A stretch of 7,577 nucleotides of DNA from Spirochaetales bacterium. Lineage in GTDB: Bacteria > Spirochaetota > Spirochaetia > ARS1246. Positions 1 through 7,420 of this stretch are shown one piece after another. The notes below the pieces were generated by a model. It saw only the letters and a list, made by a program, of their open reading frames with translations. It was not told the DNA's origin and did not search any database. Both the position numbers and the translations under genes were made by a program. The stretch is from contig JABGPX010000674.1 of assembly GCA_018644745.1 (NCBI GenBank), forward strand, positions 1 to 7,577. Direction: 5' to 3'. Positions within the stretch are counted from its first letter, which is position 1, and every line of letters starts with the position of its first letter.

Positions 1-1292
1 AATCCTCCGACGTATTCGAAAAGATGGGTGCTAGAACGCCAAAAGGCGTTTTGCTTGTCGGACCTCCAGGCACAGGTAAAACCCTTCTTGCCCGTGCAGT
101 CGCCGGTGAGGCAAATGTGCCGTTCTATAGCATTACCGGCTCAGATTTTATGGAGCTTTTCGTGGGCGTCGGCGCGTCACGAGTCCGCAATCTATTCAAA
201 GACGCCCGGAAAAACAGCCCGAGTATTATTTTCGTCGATGAGCTTGATTCAATCGGCCGGCACCGGGGTGCCGGAGTCGGGGGCGGCCATGATGAACGTG
301 AACAAACTCTCAACCAGATGCTGTCCGAACTCGATGGTTTCGAACCGAACGAGACCACCATCGTAATAGCGGCGACAAACCGCCCGGATATCCTTGATCC
401 CGCGCTGCTCAGACCCGGTCGATTCGACCGCCGCGTTACGGTAGGTCTTCCCACCACTCTCGACAGGGAGGAAATCCTCAAGATACACGCAAGGAACAAA
501 CCCTTCATCGGCGAGGTAAATCTAAAAATTGTTGCCCAGGCGACACCGGGTTTCAGCGGCGCAGATCTGGAGAACCTCCTAAATGAGGCAGCCCTCATTG
601 CCGCGAGAAAAAAGAAAGAAGTTATAGAGCAGGATGATATAAACGAGGCTCACGATAAGATCCTTTTAGGCCTGGTGAAGAAGAGCATGGTGCTCACCGG
701 TCATGAAAGAAAAACCGTGGCGTATCACGAATCCGGCCACGCGCTGGTCTCGGCGTTTCTGCCGACCACGGAGACCATTCACAAAGCAACAATTCTGCCG
801 CGGGACAGCGGTGCCCTTGGATTGGTTCAGCATCGGCTCGAAGGTGACCGATACCTCCACAGCAAGGAATACAATCTCGATGCCATCGCCATGCTTCTCG
901 GCGGCCGTGCGGCCGAGGCACTTCACATGGGTACCATAACCGACGGGGCGTCCAACGATCTTCAACGGGCTACTCAACTGGCGCGAAAAATGGTGCTGGA
1001 ATGGGGCATGAGTGAGAATCTAGGCAATGTATCTCTGGGAAGCGGCCGTGAGCACGTGTTTCTCGGGGAAGACATAGGTACCCGAAAAGATTTCAGTGAG
1101 GAAACTGCGAGGGAAGTTGATCTCGAGGTTAAACACATTCTCGATGCAGCATATGTGCGAGCAACTAAACTCTTGCAGGAAAAAGAATCCCAGCTAATCA
1201 AGCTGGCGGACACCCTTCTGGAAAAAGAAGAGCTGCTCGGTGATGAAATCCGAGAACTGCTTGGTCTCGAATCCTTGGATCAAGAGAAATAA
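1..1292 (+). CDS. ftsH: ATP-dependent zinc metalloprotease FtsH, 5'-truncated
   Basis: Membrane-anchored AAA+ protease that unfolds and degrades misfolded membrane proteins and short-lived regulators. The reading frame is open to the window edge (first full codon at base 3). The ATG at 24 lies inside the conserved stretch before Walker A, so it is not the start. Counting from that methionine: Walker A GPPGTGKT at 13-20, Walker B with D72-E73, the second region of homology ending with arginine fingers R133 and R136, the zinc motif HESGH at 235-239, and the third zinc ligand D312 in GASNDLQ. All catalytic residues are therefore present. The missing part should be the N-terminal transmembrane and periplasmic region plus the start of the AAA domain, roughly 150-200 residues by family norms. 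The C-terminal tail after the peptidase domain is short. The gene ends in TAA, two bases from the stop of the convergent aspS. Promoter and start are outside the window. Confidence 0.97.
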   Translation, partial: SSDVFEKMGARTPKGVLLVGPPGTGKTLLARAVAGEANVPFYSITGSDFMELFVGVGASRVRNLFKDARKNSPSIIFVDELDSIGRHRGAGVGGGHDEREQTLNQMLSELDGFEPNETTIVIAATNRPDILDPALLRPGRFDRRVTVGLPTTLDREEILKIHARNKPFIGEVNLKIVAQATPGFSGADLENLLNEAALIAARKKKEVIEQDDINEAHDKILLGLVKKSMVLTGHERKTVAYHESGHALVSAFLPTTETIHKATILPRDSGALGLVQHRLEGDRYLHSKEYNLDAIAMLLGGRAAEALHMGTITDGASNDLQRATQLARKMVLEWGMSENLGNVSLGSGREHVFLGEDIGTRKDFSEETAREVDLEVKHILDAAYVRATKLLQEKESQLIKLADTLLEKEELLGDEIRELLGLESLDQEK

Positions 1293-1294
1293 TC

Positions 1295-3070
1295 CTAGGA
1301 ATCTATCGGCGGGATAATCCGGATAGACAGCTCCTCGAGCTGTTTATCCGTTACCTCGTTCGGCGCGTTCATCATCAAATCCTGAGCCCGCTGATTCATC
1401 GGAAAAGCGATAACTTCTCTCAGATTCGGTTCGTCGAGTATCAGCATTATCATCCGGTCCACACCGGGAGCGATACCGCCGTGCGGGGGAGCTCCGTAAT
1501 GGAACGCGTTGATCAATGCCGGAAACTTGTTGTCTACTACTGATTTATCATAACCGGCTATTTCAAATGCCTTATACATGATCTCAGGTTTATGATTTCT
1601 AATAGCACCGCTTGATAACTCGGTGCCGTTGCAGACTATGTCGTACTGATAAGCAAGCACATCCAGGGGATCCATGGATTCAAGAGCTTCAATCTCACCC
1701 TGAGGCATGGAGAAGGGGTTGTGAGAGAACTCGATCTTTCCAGTTTCTGATTCTTTTTCAAACATAGGAAAATCTACTATCCAGCAGAACCGGTATACTT
1801 CCTTCTCGAGCAAATTAAGATCCTGACCAAGTTTAGTCCGAACATCGCCTGCGATTCTTGCGGCATTTTTTTCGCGATCACACACGAAAAAGACAACGTC
1901 CCCATCCTGCGCAGCGTTCTGGTCAGCGATCTGAGACAATTGATCTTCGGTGAGAAACTTAGCAATCGGGCCCTTTATTTCTCCGGCATTCCAAACCAGA
2001 TACGCAAGTCCCTTTGACCCGATTGATTGAGAGTATTCGACGAGGCGATCAAAAAAACTCCTCGGACGGTCGGAGATCTTGGAGACCGGTATGGCCCGGA
2101 CAACAGCGCCTTTTTTTACAGCGCTGGTAAATGCCCTGAACTCGGTATCTTTGAAAATCTCTGTCACGTCTCGAATTTCAATCGGATTCCGAAGGTCCGG
2201 TTTGTCCGTACCGTACTTCAGCATGGCATCGGCGTATGTAATACGCGGAAATGGGGTGGATTCAATTTCCCACTTCGAAAACTCCTGAAATGTCCCGCTC
2301 ATAACTTCTTCGACAACTTTGAAGACATCTTCCTGAGTAACAAATGACATTTCTATATCAAGCTGATAAAACTCACCAGGAGACCTGTCGGCGCGGGCAT
2401 CTTCATCACGAAAACAAGGAGCGATCTGAAAATACTTATCAAAACCCGCCATCATGACAAGCTGTTTGAACTGCTGCGGTGCCTGGGGTAGAGCATAAAA
2501 AGAACCTGGGTGAACACGCGAGGGAACCAGATAGTCTCGGGCGCCCTCAGGGCTCGAACTGGTAAGAATCGGTGTTTGAAACTCGTTGAAGTCCAGATCG
2601 ATCATTCTCTTACGAATGCTCTGTATGATTTTTGCCCGCAGAATAATCGTCTCGTGAAGCTTGGTTCTTCGAAGATCGATATAGCGGTATTTCAGCCGTG
2701 TCTCCTCGGGTGCGTCTTCTTCCGGGAAAACACTCACGGGAAGAGAATCGCAGGCGCTCAATCTTTCATAGCCGCTTGCTTCGAGTTCGATGTCGCCGGT
2801 GGGCATATTAGGATTTATATTTTCGCCGTCTCTATCGATTACGGTGCCTTCAAATCGAACAACCGATTCTTTGTGAAGGTGGCCTACTTCATATTGAAAT
2901 CCGGATTCCGGTCGAATAACAACCTGGGTAATTCCATAATGATCGCGAATATCAAGGAAAAGAACTCCGCCATGATCTCGTCTATTATGTATCCAGCCGG
3001 ATATCGCGCTTTTGGTTCCCACGTCTGCTTTCCGCAACGCGCCGCAGGTATGGGTTCTGTATCTGTGCAT
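1295..3070 (-). CDS. aspS: Aspartate--tRNA ligase (bacterial type, possibly non-discriminating)
   Basis: Cytoplasmic class II synthetase that attaches aspartate to tRNA-Asp. At 591 aa it has the usual length of the bacterial form. An N-terminal OB-fold anticodon-binding domain (about 1-110) is followed by the class II core, with motif 1 near RYIDLRR, motif 2 FRDED at 220-224 (R221), a bacterial GAD insertion in the middle (about 290-420), and motif 3 GVDRM with R539. The start is ATG at 3070, with AGGA nine bases upstream (3080-3083) and a sigma70-like promoter further up. The protein begins a few residues before the conserved OB-fold, as expected. Histidine 33 stands where E. coli AspRS has leucine 30, and a glycine (G82) sits near the second known specificity position. 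Both resemble AspRS that also charges tRNA-Asn, which is an inference. The 3' coding end carries a strong hairpin. The stop is TAG, and no separate terminator lies beyond it before ftsH. Confidence 0.98.
   Translation of the reverse strand: MHRYRTHTCGALRKADVGTKSAISGWIHNRRDHGGVLFLDIRDHYGITQVVIRPESGFQYEVGHLHKESVVRFEGTVIDRDGENINPNMPTGDIELEASGYERLSACDSLPVSVFPEEDAPEETRLKYRYIDLRRTKLHETIILRAKIIQSIRKRMIDLDFNEFQTPILTSSSPEGARDYLVPSRVHPGSFYALPQAPQQFKQLVMMAGFDKYFQIAPCFRDEDARADRSPGEFYQLDIEMSFVTQEDVFKVVEEVMSGTFQEFSKWEIESTPFPRITYADAMLKYGTDKPDLRNPIEIRDVTEIFKDTEFRAFTSAVKKGAVVRAIPVSKISDRPRSFFDRLVEYSQSIGSKGLAYLVWNAGEIKGPIAKFLTEDQLSQIADQNAAQDGDVVFFVCDREKNAARIAGDVRTKLGQDLNLLEKEVYRFCWIVDFPMFEKESETGKIEFSHNPFSMPQGEIEALESMDPLDVLAYQYDIVCNGTELSSGAIRNHKPEIMYKAFEIAGYDKSVVDNKFPALINAFHYGAPPHGGIAPGVDRMIMLILDEPNLREVIAFPMNQRAQDLMMNAPNEVTDKQLEELSIRIIPPIDS
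1320..1350. terminator. Strong hairpin inside the aspS 3' end, candidate bidirectional terminator
   Basis: Bases 1320-1333 pair with 1337-1350 over 14 positions, with one G-T mismatch (a G-U pair in the plus-strand RNA) and a CTC loop. It starts 27 bases after the ftsH stop, within codons for about residues 574-584 of AspRS. On the plus strand it is followed only by TTACCTCGTT, so the classical U-run is weak. On the minus strand no U-run follows. It could slow or end ftsH transcription, protect the RNA 3' end, or be a coincidence of coding sequence. The stem is too long and regular to ignore, but its role is inferred. Confidence 0.4.
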
Positions 3071-3102
3071 ATATTATAGTCCTAGTAGGGTATTAAGAGC
3101 TA

Positions 3103-3131
3103 TTTATAATGAATAATGAGGTTGATTGCAA
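3103..3131 (-). promoter_or_regulatory. Putative sigma70-type promoter of aspS
   Basis: On the minus strand a -35 box TTGCAA (3126-3131, 4 of 6 consensus) is separated by exactly 17 bp from a -10 box TATAAA (3103-3108, 5 of 6). Transcription would begin near 3096, giving a leader of about 25 nt that still contains the AGGA ribosome site at 3080-3083. The position fits well. The boxes are assigned by eye only. Confidence 0.6.
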
Positions 3132-3201
3132 GCAGAGGAATTTTCATATTGGGAATTGCCCTGAAGCGCATGGAAATTGACCTTGACAAACGGCGCTAAA
3201 T

Positions 3202-3230
3202 TTGACTTCCTACATGAACTTCATTATGAT
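3202..3230 (+). promoter_or_regulatory. Putative sigma70-type promoter of the glycoside hydrolase gene
   Basis: TTGACT at 3202-3207 and TATGAT at 3225-3230 each match consensus at 5 of 6 positions, with the ideal 17-bp spacing. The start of transcription would fall near 3237, leaving a leader of about 63 nt. Another TTGACA occurs at 3183-3188 but has no good -10 partner. The sequence TGATTC is repeated at 3227-3232 and 3237-3242, ten bases apart, straddling the predicted start. This could be a regulator site, though it may be chance in AT-rich DNA. Confidence 0.6.
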
Positions 3231-3289
3231 TCAGTCTGATTCTTAACATATGATCCCAGGCAGATTATATCTTCACACGTCAGCGTAGC

Positions 3290-3294
3290 AGGAG
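3290..3294 (+). promoter_or_regulatory. Ribosome binding site that fixes the GTG start at 3300
   Basis: AGGAG lies five bases before the GTG at 3300. No in-frame ATG occurs near the start of the frame, and the protein begins just before the conserved N-terminal region. The GTG is therefore the best start. Confidence 0.75.
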
Positions 3295-3299
3295 CTTCC

Positions 3300-4724
3300 G
3301 TGATAAAAAAAGGCTTTCCTTCGGTCCATTTTTACGACCAGGACTTTGTAGACATATATGATAGAACCTGGGCCTGGATACAGGACTTCTGGCAGAGAGG
3401 TGATGAAAAAAACGGCTTTCAATCTCGTTTCTTCAATTTTCCAGACAGCAAATATCTCAGTCAGTTTGAAACCTGTCTTTCCACCTTTTTCCTAGTCTAC
3501 AGCAACCGGATCTATCCGGCTGCGCCGCTTCTCGACATCTTCTATGCTAAGCAGGAAGACAGCGGCGCAATTCGCGGAGAATACAAAGTAGCCGACGGCA
3601 AGCCGGTAAAATCCAAAAAAAATCCGACCGGAGTACACCCTCCTCTTTTTTCATGGGCCGAGTTCAATCTGTATCATAAGATCGGAAACAAAAAACGGCT
3701 TCGGGAGATTGTTCCAACACTCGAAAAATACTACATTTGGCTCGACAATACCTTTAAAGACGAAACCGGCCTCTACTCCGTGCCGCTGTACGCAACGCGA
3801 ATGGAAAACGCACCGAGAGAAAACGCACATTACCCGGTCGATTTCAACGCTCAACAGGCTGTAAATGCCCTTTACATGTCCGCCATCGGCGACATTCTGA
3901 ACGACAAAGAGCTGAGTTTCCGGTATAAACGGCAGTATTTTTCTCTAAAAACAAGAATAAACACCCAGATGTGGGACAATAAGCAGGGGTTTTACTGCGA
4001 CCTGGATGCCGACGGAAATCGTCTATCAGTAAAAACCATTGCCGCGTTCTGGACCCTGCTCGCGGAGATTCCCAACGACGACAAGGCCGGCAGGCTTATC
4101 GATCACCTCAAGAATCCGCAGACCTTCGGCACCGAGAACCCATTCCCGTCACTCGCCGCTGATGAAGAAACCTTCGATGAAGACGGTGGAGGCTGCAACG
4201 GGTCGGTATATCCGGTTTTCACATTCATGGTGATAAAAGGTCTTGAAAAATACGGCCGGTACGACCTGGCGAGAGAATGCGCGATCAGGCACCTTTATTT
4301 TATGCTCGATACTCTTCATCCTGAAGGGAAGGAAAAGGGAAACCTTTACGAAGCCTATCTTCCCAACAGAGACGGCCCGGCAAAATGGCCTGAAAAACGG
4401 AGCTGGCCCCGACCTCTCTATCTGCCATACGCTGCGCTGTCGACGATAACTTTGGTAATAGAAAACGTAATCGGCTTATACATCAGCCTCCCGCGGAAAA
4501 CTGTCGACTGGATTGTCCCGACTATGGAGATTATGGGAATAGAGGATCTATCACTGAAACGGAATATGATTACCATCCTCAGCAACAAGAGCGGCCGAGG
4601 ATGGGAAATACGGCTGGAGTCCGAAAAACTGTATTACTTCACCATAAATATACTCGACGAGGGAAAAAAACGAACCTTGCCCATTCCCTCGGGAAAGTGC
4701 TCTATGCTCATAGATAAACTGTAG
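3300..4724 (+). CDS. Trehalase/GH63-like (MGH1-like) alpha,alpha-barrel glycoside hydrolase
   Basis: Predicted cytoplasmic protein of 474 aa with no signal peptide or membrane segment. It looks like the (alpha/alpha)6-barrel glycosidases related to GH63, GH37 and mannosylglycerate hydrolase. Visible landmarks are the helix pair FSWAEFNLYHKIG followed by a KYYIWL helix, the segment RMENAPR (168-173 covers M-E-N-A-P-R) leading into VDFNAQQAVNALYM, the segment around C299-N300-G301 leading into MVIKGLEKYG, and NLYEAY with E351. The last 60 residues look like a beta appendage. In relatives the first motif reads like MDNSPR with the catalytic aspartate, but here that residue is E169. E351 fits the general base. 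The usual W-R-G-P-x-W is replaced by C-N-G-S-V-Y. The substrate is therefore unknown; an alpha-linked disaccharide or glucosyl/mannosyl solute is a guess. The gene is monocistronic, with its own promoter, and convergent with recR. Confidence 0.8.
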   Translation: MIKKGFPSVHFYDQDFVDIYDRTWAWIQDFWQRGDEKNGFQSRFFNFPDSKYLSQFETCLSTFFLVYSNRIYPAAPLLDIFYAKQEDSGAIRGEYKVADGKPVKSKKNPTGVHPPLFSWAEFNLYHKIGNKKRLREIVPTLEKYYIWLDNTFKDETGLYSVPLYATRMENAPRENAHYPVDFNAQQAVNALYMSAIGDILNDKELSFRYKRQYFSLKTRINTQMWDNKQGFYCDLDADGNRLSVKTIAAFWTLLAEIPNDDKAGRLIDHLKNPQTFGTENPFPSLAADEETFDEDGGGCNGSVYPVFTFMVIKGLEKYGRYDLARECAIRHLYFMLDTLHPEGKEKGNLYEAYLPNRDGPAKWPEKRSWPRPLYLPYAALSTITLVIENVIGLYISLPRKTVDWIVPTMEIMGIEDLSLKRNMITILSNKSGRGWEIRLESEKLYYFTINILDEGKKRTLPIPSGKCSMLIDKL

Positions 4725-4732
4725 GGCTTCTC

Positions 4733-4758
4733 AAAATACTGCCGTTATGATAACCGGC
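4733..4758 (-). terminator. Small hairpin with U-rich tail, candidate terminator of the dnaX-ybaB-recR unit
   Basis: On the minus strand the arms GCCGGTT and AACGGC (within 4741-4758) can pair with one bulged base around a five-base loop, followed by AGTATTTT (4733-4740). It begins about 84 bases after the recR stop. The stem is short, so this is a weak call. Its first three bases are shared with the larger inverted repeat at 4756-4832, so the two structures compete. Confidence 0.3.
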
Positions 4759-4836
4759 ATATGCGAAAAACCACGATTCTAATAAGAAGCGCATACAGAC
4801 AGACGAATCTAATGTGGGTTTTTCGATATGCCTTTT
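4756..4836 (+). terminator. Long imperfect inverted repeat with TTTT tail, candidate terminator of the hydrolase gene
   Basis: The left arm 4756-4772 pairs with the right arm 4817-4832 over 16 base pairs with one bulged G. The pairing can be carried inward by CCAC/GTGG (a further bulge), then by GATTC (4775-4779) with GAATC (4805-4809). The plus-strand stem is followed by TTTT at 4833-4836. It lies 31 bases after the hydrolase stop and ends just before the recR stop. The 44-base distance between the main arms is large for a simple terminator, so another role (RNA 3' end protection, or remnant of a small inverted-repeat element) is possible. Confidence 0.45.
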
Positions 4837-4841
4837 AGGGC

Positions 4842-5435
4842 TTAATTCGAGAGAGATATTCGGCCTTTCAACGATCTGGCAAGAGTGAGTCGGTCAGCAT
4901 ATTCCAGATCTCCCCCAACTGGTAAGCCGGATGCAAGCCGGGAAAGGCGCACTCCCGTTTCACTCAAAAGGCGAACCAGATACATTGCTGTCGCGTCACC
5001 CTCTACGGTCGGATTGGTGGCGATGATAACTTCCTCTATACTGCCGGTTTTTACCCGCTGAATCAATTTGTTGATGGTCAGGTCCTCAGGGCCGATACCG
5101 TCGATAGGGGAGATAACCCCCATAAGAACGTGGAAAAGCCCTTCGAATTCCCGTGTTGATTCGATCGTCTGGATATCTTGAGACTGCTCAACAACGCACA
5201 CTAGCGATTGGTCCCGTCGTGGATCGGTGCAGACTTCACACGGTTCGACTTCGGTATAGTTGCCGCAGATAGTGCACACTTTAATCCGGTCTTTGAGTTC
5301 ACCGATTTCTCTCGAGAGATCTTCGCTGACACCTCGATCAGCTCGAAGCAGATAATAAGCGATCCGGGCGGCACTTTTTCTGCCGATACCAGGGAGTTTT
5401 GATAGATGCTTGATAAGCTGATCTAGGGTGGTCAC
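4842..5435 (-). CDS. recR: Recombination mediator protein RecR
   Basis: RecR works with RecO (and RecF) to load RecA on single-stranded gaps during recombinational repair. The 197 aa match the family length. The order is a helix-hairpin-helix region (LPGIGRKSAARIAYYLL, 14-30), a four-cysteine zinc finger (C54, C57, C66, C69), a Toprim domain from about 78 with the acidic E83 and the segment TNPTVEGDATA (140-150), and the C-terminal GLPVGGDLEYAD motif (170-181). The start is GTG at 5435, one base after the ybaB stop. No clear Shine-Dalgarno precedes it, so translation is probably coupled to ybaB. It is the last gene of the dnaX-ybaB-recR unit. Confidence 0.97.
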   Translation of the reverse strand: MTTLDQLIKHLSKLPGIGRKSAARIAYYLLRADRGVSEDLSREIGELKDRIKVCTICGNYTEVEPCEVCTDPRRDQSLVCVVEQSQDIQTIESTREFEGLFHVLMGVISPIDGIGPEDLTINKLIQRVKTGSIEEVIIATNPTVEGDATAMYLVRLLSETGVRLSRLASGLPVGGDLEYADRLTLARSLKGRISLSN

Positions 5436-5436
5436 G

Positions 5437-5754
5437 CTACATGCCGAAAAGGCCGGGAGGCAGATCCATGCCGCCGGTAATTGAAGACATCTCTTCGCGC
5501 ATTTTATCTTTGATCTTTACAGACGCATCGGTGCAGGCAGCAAAAATAAGGTCCTGAAGCATTCCTATATCGTCAGGATCAACGGCTTCCGGTGAAATAG
5601 TAACGTTCGTTACTTCCATTTGTCCGTTCATCTCGATCTTTACCATATCGCCGCCGGAAGTTCCGGTTACGATAAGGCCCTTCATCTTCTCCTGCATATT
5701 CCCAACCTGAGATTGCATATTCTGAAAGTTCTTCAGAAGATCCATTGGATTCAT
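5437..5754 (-). CDS. YbaB/EbfC family nucleoid-associated DNA-binding protein
   Basis: Small dimeric DNA-binding protein of 105 aa, the usual size. The family coats or bridges DNA; the Borrelia member EbfC is a known spirochaete example. The N-terminal helix is rich in Met, Gln and Lys (residues 1-26). It is followed by the beta region with G-D-M-V-K-I-E-M-N-G, then VTNVTISPEAVDPDD, and a C-terminal helix ending in a Gly/Pro/Met-rich tail, all characteristic. The ATG at 5754 is chosen over the ATG at the fourth codon because AAGGAG lies ten bases upstream of the first. It sits 31 bases after dnaX and one base before recR, the conserved partner order. Confidence 0.95.
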   Translation of the reverse strand: MNPMDLLKNFQNMQSQVGNMQEKMKGLIVTGTSGGDMVKIEMNGQMEVTNVTISPEAVDPDDIGMLQDLIFAACTDASVKIKDKMREEMSSITGGMDLPPGLFGM

Positions 5755-5764
5755 CGTGTTATAT

Positions 5765-5770
5765 CTCCTT
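5765..5770 (-). promoter_or_regulatory. Strong ribosome binding site of ybaB
   Basis: AAGGAG on the minus strand, ten bases before the ATG at 5754. It is the strongest Shine-Dalgarno of the cluster and selects the first of two nearby in-frame ATG codons. Confidence 0.75.
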
Positions 5771-5785
5771 GCCGGTAGACCCGCG

Positions 5786-7393
5786 CTATTCTTCTACTAT
5801 TTCGCCGCGAAACACCCTTCGAATCATTTCGACATTGTCGATGTTCTCGTCTTCGGAATCGCTCTCCTCAGCTCCCGCGTCCGGGCTGTCCAGACCGCTC
5901 TCGAGCTCTATCTTATACGGCCGACCAAGGGCACCGGACACCGATTCCATCATTTTCTGCTGCTCCCGTCGGATATTTGCAGCGTCATAATTTGATTGAC
6001 AGGTCAGAATCAGAATATCGCCTTCCAATCGCCAAGCACTGACTTTTTCTAGGGATGACGCAAGGGAGAGATACTTCTTTCGAATCGAGGCCATTATCGC
6101 CTCACGATTCTCTTCTCCCAGATTCCCGTCAATCTCTTTCGGAATTGAGCTTGTTTGCTCCGGCTCTGTTTGAGATTGGGGCTCTTCGGATGGATCTGTC
6201 GGAGGGATTTCGTGGTTGTTTGTTCCCCGTATCTGCTTTCCGGCCGCGCCTCCGAGAAGCTCTTTGCGGATCTCCGTAATACGCTCGAGAAGGTCTCGAG
6301 GATGTATATAAGAAGGCAGTACCGATAATCTACTAAGCAGGAGGTCGAGTTCGTAGCGTTGATTCAGAGAATACCGAATATCCCGGTAAAGCCGCAGTAC
6401 CAAATCGAGTGCTTTTTCAATCTGAACATCCGACAGCGTTTCATATACCCGTTTGGAGAACCGGTCCGGCGTGTAGCCGAGAAGGGATTCCTTGGTAATT
6501 CCGTGGCGAAGAAAGAGAATGCACCGAAAATATTCCGCCAAATCAATCATAAATCGGTCGATCGAAACCCCGCGGAAAAGGATTTCACCAGCCATCTCAA
6601 TTGCCTCATTCGCTTTGCCGTCTATGAGGCGATCGACAATATCATTCATCCTGTCGAGGCCCACCAGACCGAGTTTCTCTCGAATGAGCTCAAAAGTAAT
6701 ATTCATGTCGGAAAAGGAAACAACCTGATCGAGTAGGGTATAGGCATCCCGCAGTGAGCCGGTTGCTTCTTTAGCAATCCAGAAAAGCGCTTCGTCTTCG
6801 GCTTGAACAGTTAATTCGGCAACTACTTCCGAAAGCAGCGACTTTATTGTCTCAATAGAAATGAGTCTGAAATTAAATTGCTGACAACGTGATCGTATGG
6901 TCGCCGGCACCTTATGAACTTCTGTCGTTGCGAAAATGAAGATTACATATGGAGGCGGTTCCTCGATTGTCTTGAGCAGCGCGTTAAATGCACTGTTGGA
7001 GAGCATGTGAACTTCATCAATTATATAGATTTTATAACGAGCCGCGTTCGGCGCGAAAAGCACTTCATCCTTGATCTCCCGTACGTCGTTTACCGATGTG
7101 TTGGAAGCACCGTCAATTTCTATCACATCAAGAGAGTTTCCCCGGGAGATTTCCATGCAATTTCCGCATTCGCCGCAGGGAATCTCGGATGGTCCGGTCT
7201 CGCAGTTAAGCGATCGAGCGAGAATGCGTGCTGCCGATGTTTTTCCAACACCGCGAGGGCCGGAAAAAAGATAGGCGTGAGCAATGCGGCCGCTTGAAAC
7301 TGATGCCTTGAGAGTTGTAACAATAAAGTCCTGGCCAGCCATCTGATCGAATGCTTGAGGACGTTTTCTTGTAGCTGTTACTTCATATGCCAT
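5786..7393 (-). CDS. dnaX: DNA polymerase III subunit gamma/tau
   Basis: Clamp-loader ATPase that loads the sliding clamp and holds the replicase together. The 535 aa begin with YEVTATRKRPQAFDQMAGQ, the typical N-terminus, which supports the ATG at 7393. Walker A GPRGVGKT lies at 45-52, zinc ligands C64, C73, C76 and C79 follow, then Walker B with D126-E127 and the sensor/arginine finger SRC at 168-170. A helical collar domain spans about 245-370. A hydrophilic Pro/Glu/Gln-rich linker (about 375-425) leads to a C-terminal domain that fits a tau-type tail. No A-rich slippery heptamer of the E. coli type was seen, so a separate gamma made by frameshifting is not supported. The ribosome site is weak (AAAGAA). 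The gene starts 27 bases after the SRP RNA and is first in the dnaX-ybaB-recR unit. Confidence 0.97.
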   Translation of the reverse strand: MAYEVTATRKRPQAFDQMAGQDFIVTTLKASVSSGRIAHAYLFSGPRGVGKTSAARILARSLNCETGPSEIPCGECGNCMEISRGNSLDVIEIDGASNTSVNDVREIKDEVLFAPNAARYKIYIIDEVHMLSNSAFNALLKTIEEPPPYVIFIFATTEVHKVPATIRSRCQQFNFRLISIETIKSLLSEVVAELTVQAEDEALFWIAKEATGSLRDAYTLLDQVVSFSDMNITFELIREKLGLVGLDRMNDIVDRLIDGKANEAIEMAGEILFRGVSIDRFMIDLAEYFRCILFLRHGITKESLLGYTPDRFSKRVYETLSDVQIEKALDLVLRLYRDIRYSLNQRYELDLLLSRLSVLPSYIHPRDLLERITEIRKELLGGAAGKQIRGTNNHEIPPTDPSEEPQSQTEPEQTSSIPKEIDGNLGEENREAIMASIRKKYLSLASSLEKVSAWRLEGDILILTCQSNYDAANIRREQQKMMESVSGALGRPYKIELESGLDSPDAGAEESDSEDENIDNVEMIRRVFRGEIVEE

Positions 7394-7420
7394 GGTTATT
7401 CTTTAACAGAAAAGTAAAAT

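Noticed and set aside
24..26. ATG at 24 as the start of ftsH
   Set aside because: The frame stays open upstream to the window edge, encodes family-like residues there, and the ATG lies only 12 residues before Walker A, where FtsH normally has its preceding domain.
125..598. Open frame of 157 codons opposite ftsH on the minus strand
   Set aside because: It is a shadow of the ftsH coding frame, rich in Ser and Arg, with no recognisable domain.
2510..3079. Open frame of 189 codons on the plus strand opposite aspS
   Set aside because: It lies entirely antisense to the well-supported aspS, shows no family resemblance, and its codon pattern is explained by the aspS frame.
3177..3188. TTGACC and TTGACA as extra -35 boxes for the hydrolase
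   Set aside because: Neither has a reasonable -10 box at 16-18 bp. The TTGACT/TATGAT pair downstream is clearly better.
6040..6056. Possible slippery A-rich site in dnaX for a gamma form
   Set aside because: The minus strand reads GAAAAAG in the wrong phase for the A-AAA-AAG heptamer. No longer A run exists in the gene, so programmed frameshifting is not supported.
6359..6736. Open frame of 125 codons opposite dnaX
   Set aside because: It is antisense to conserved dnaX codons, with no ribosome site or known motif.
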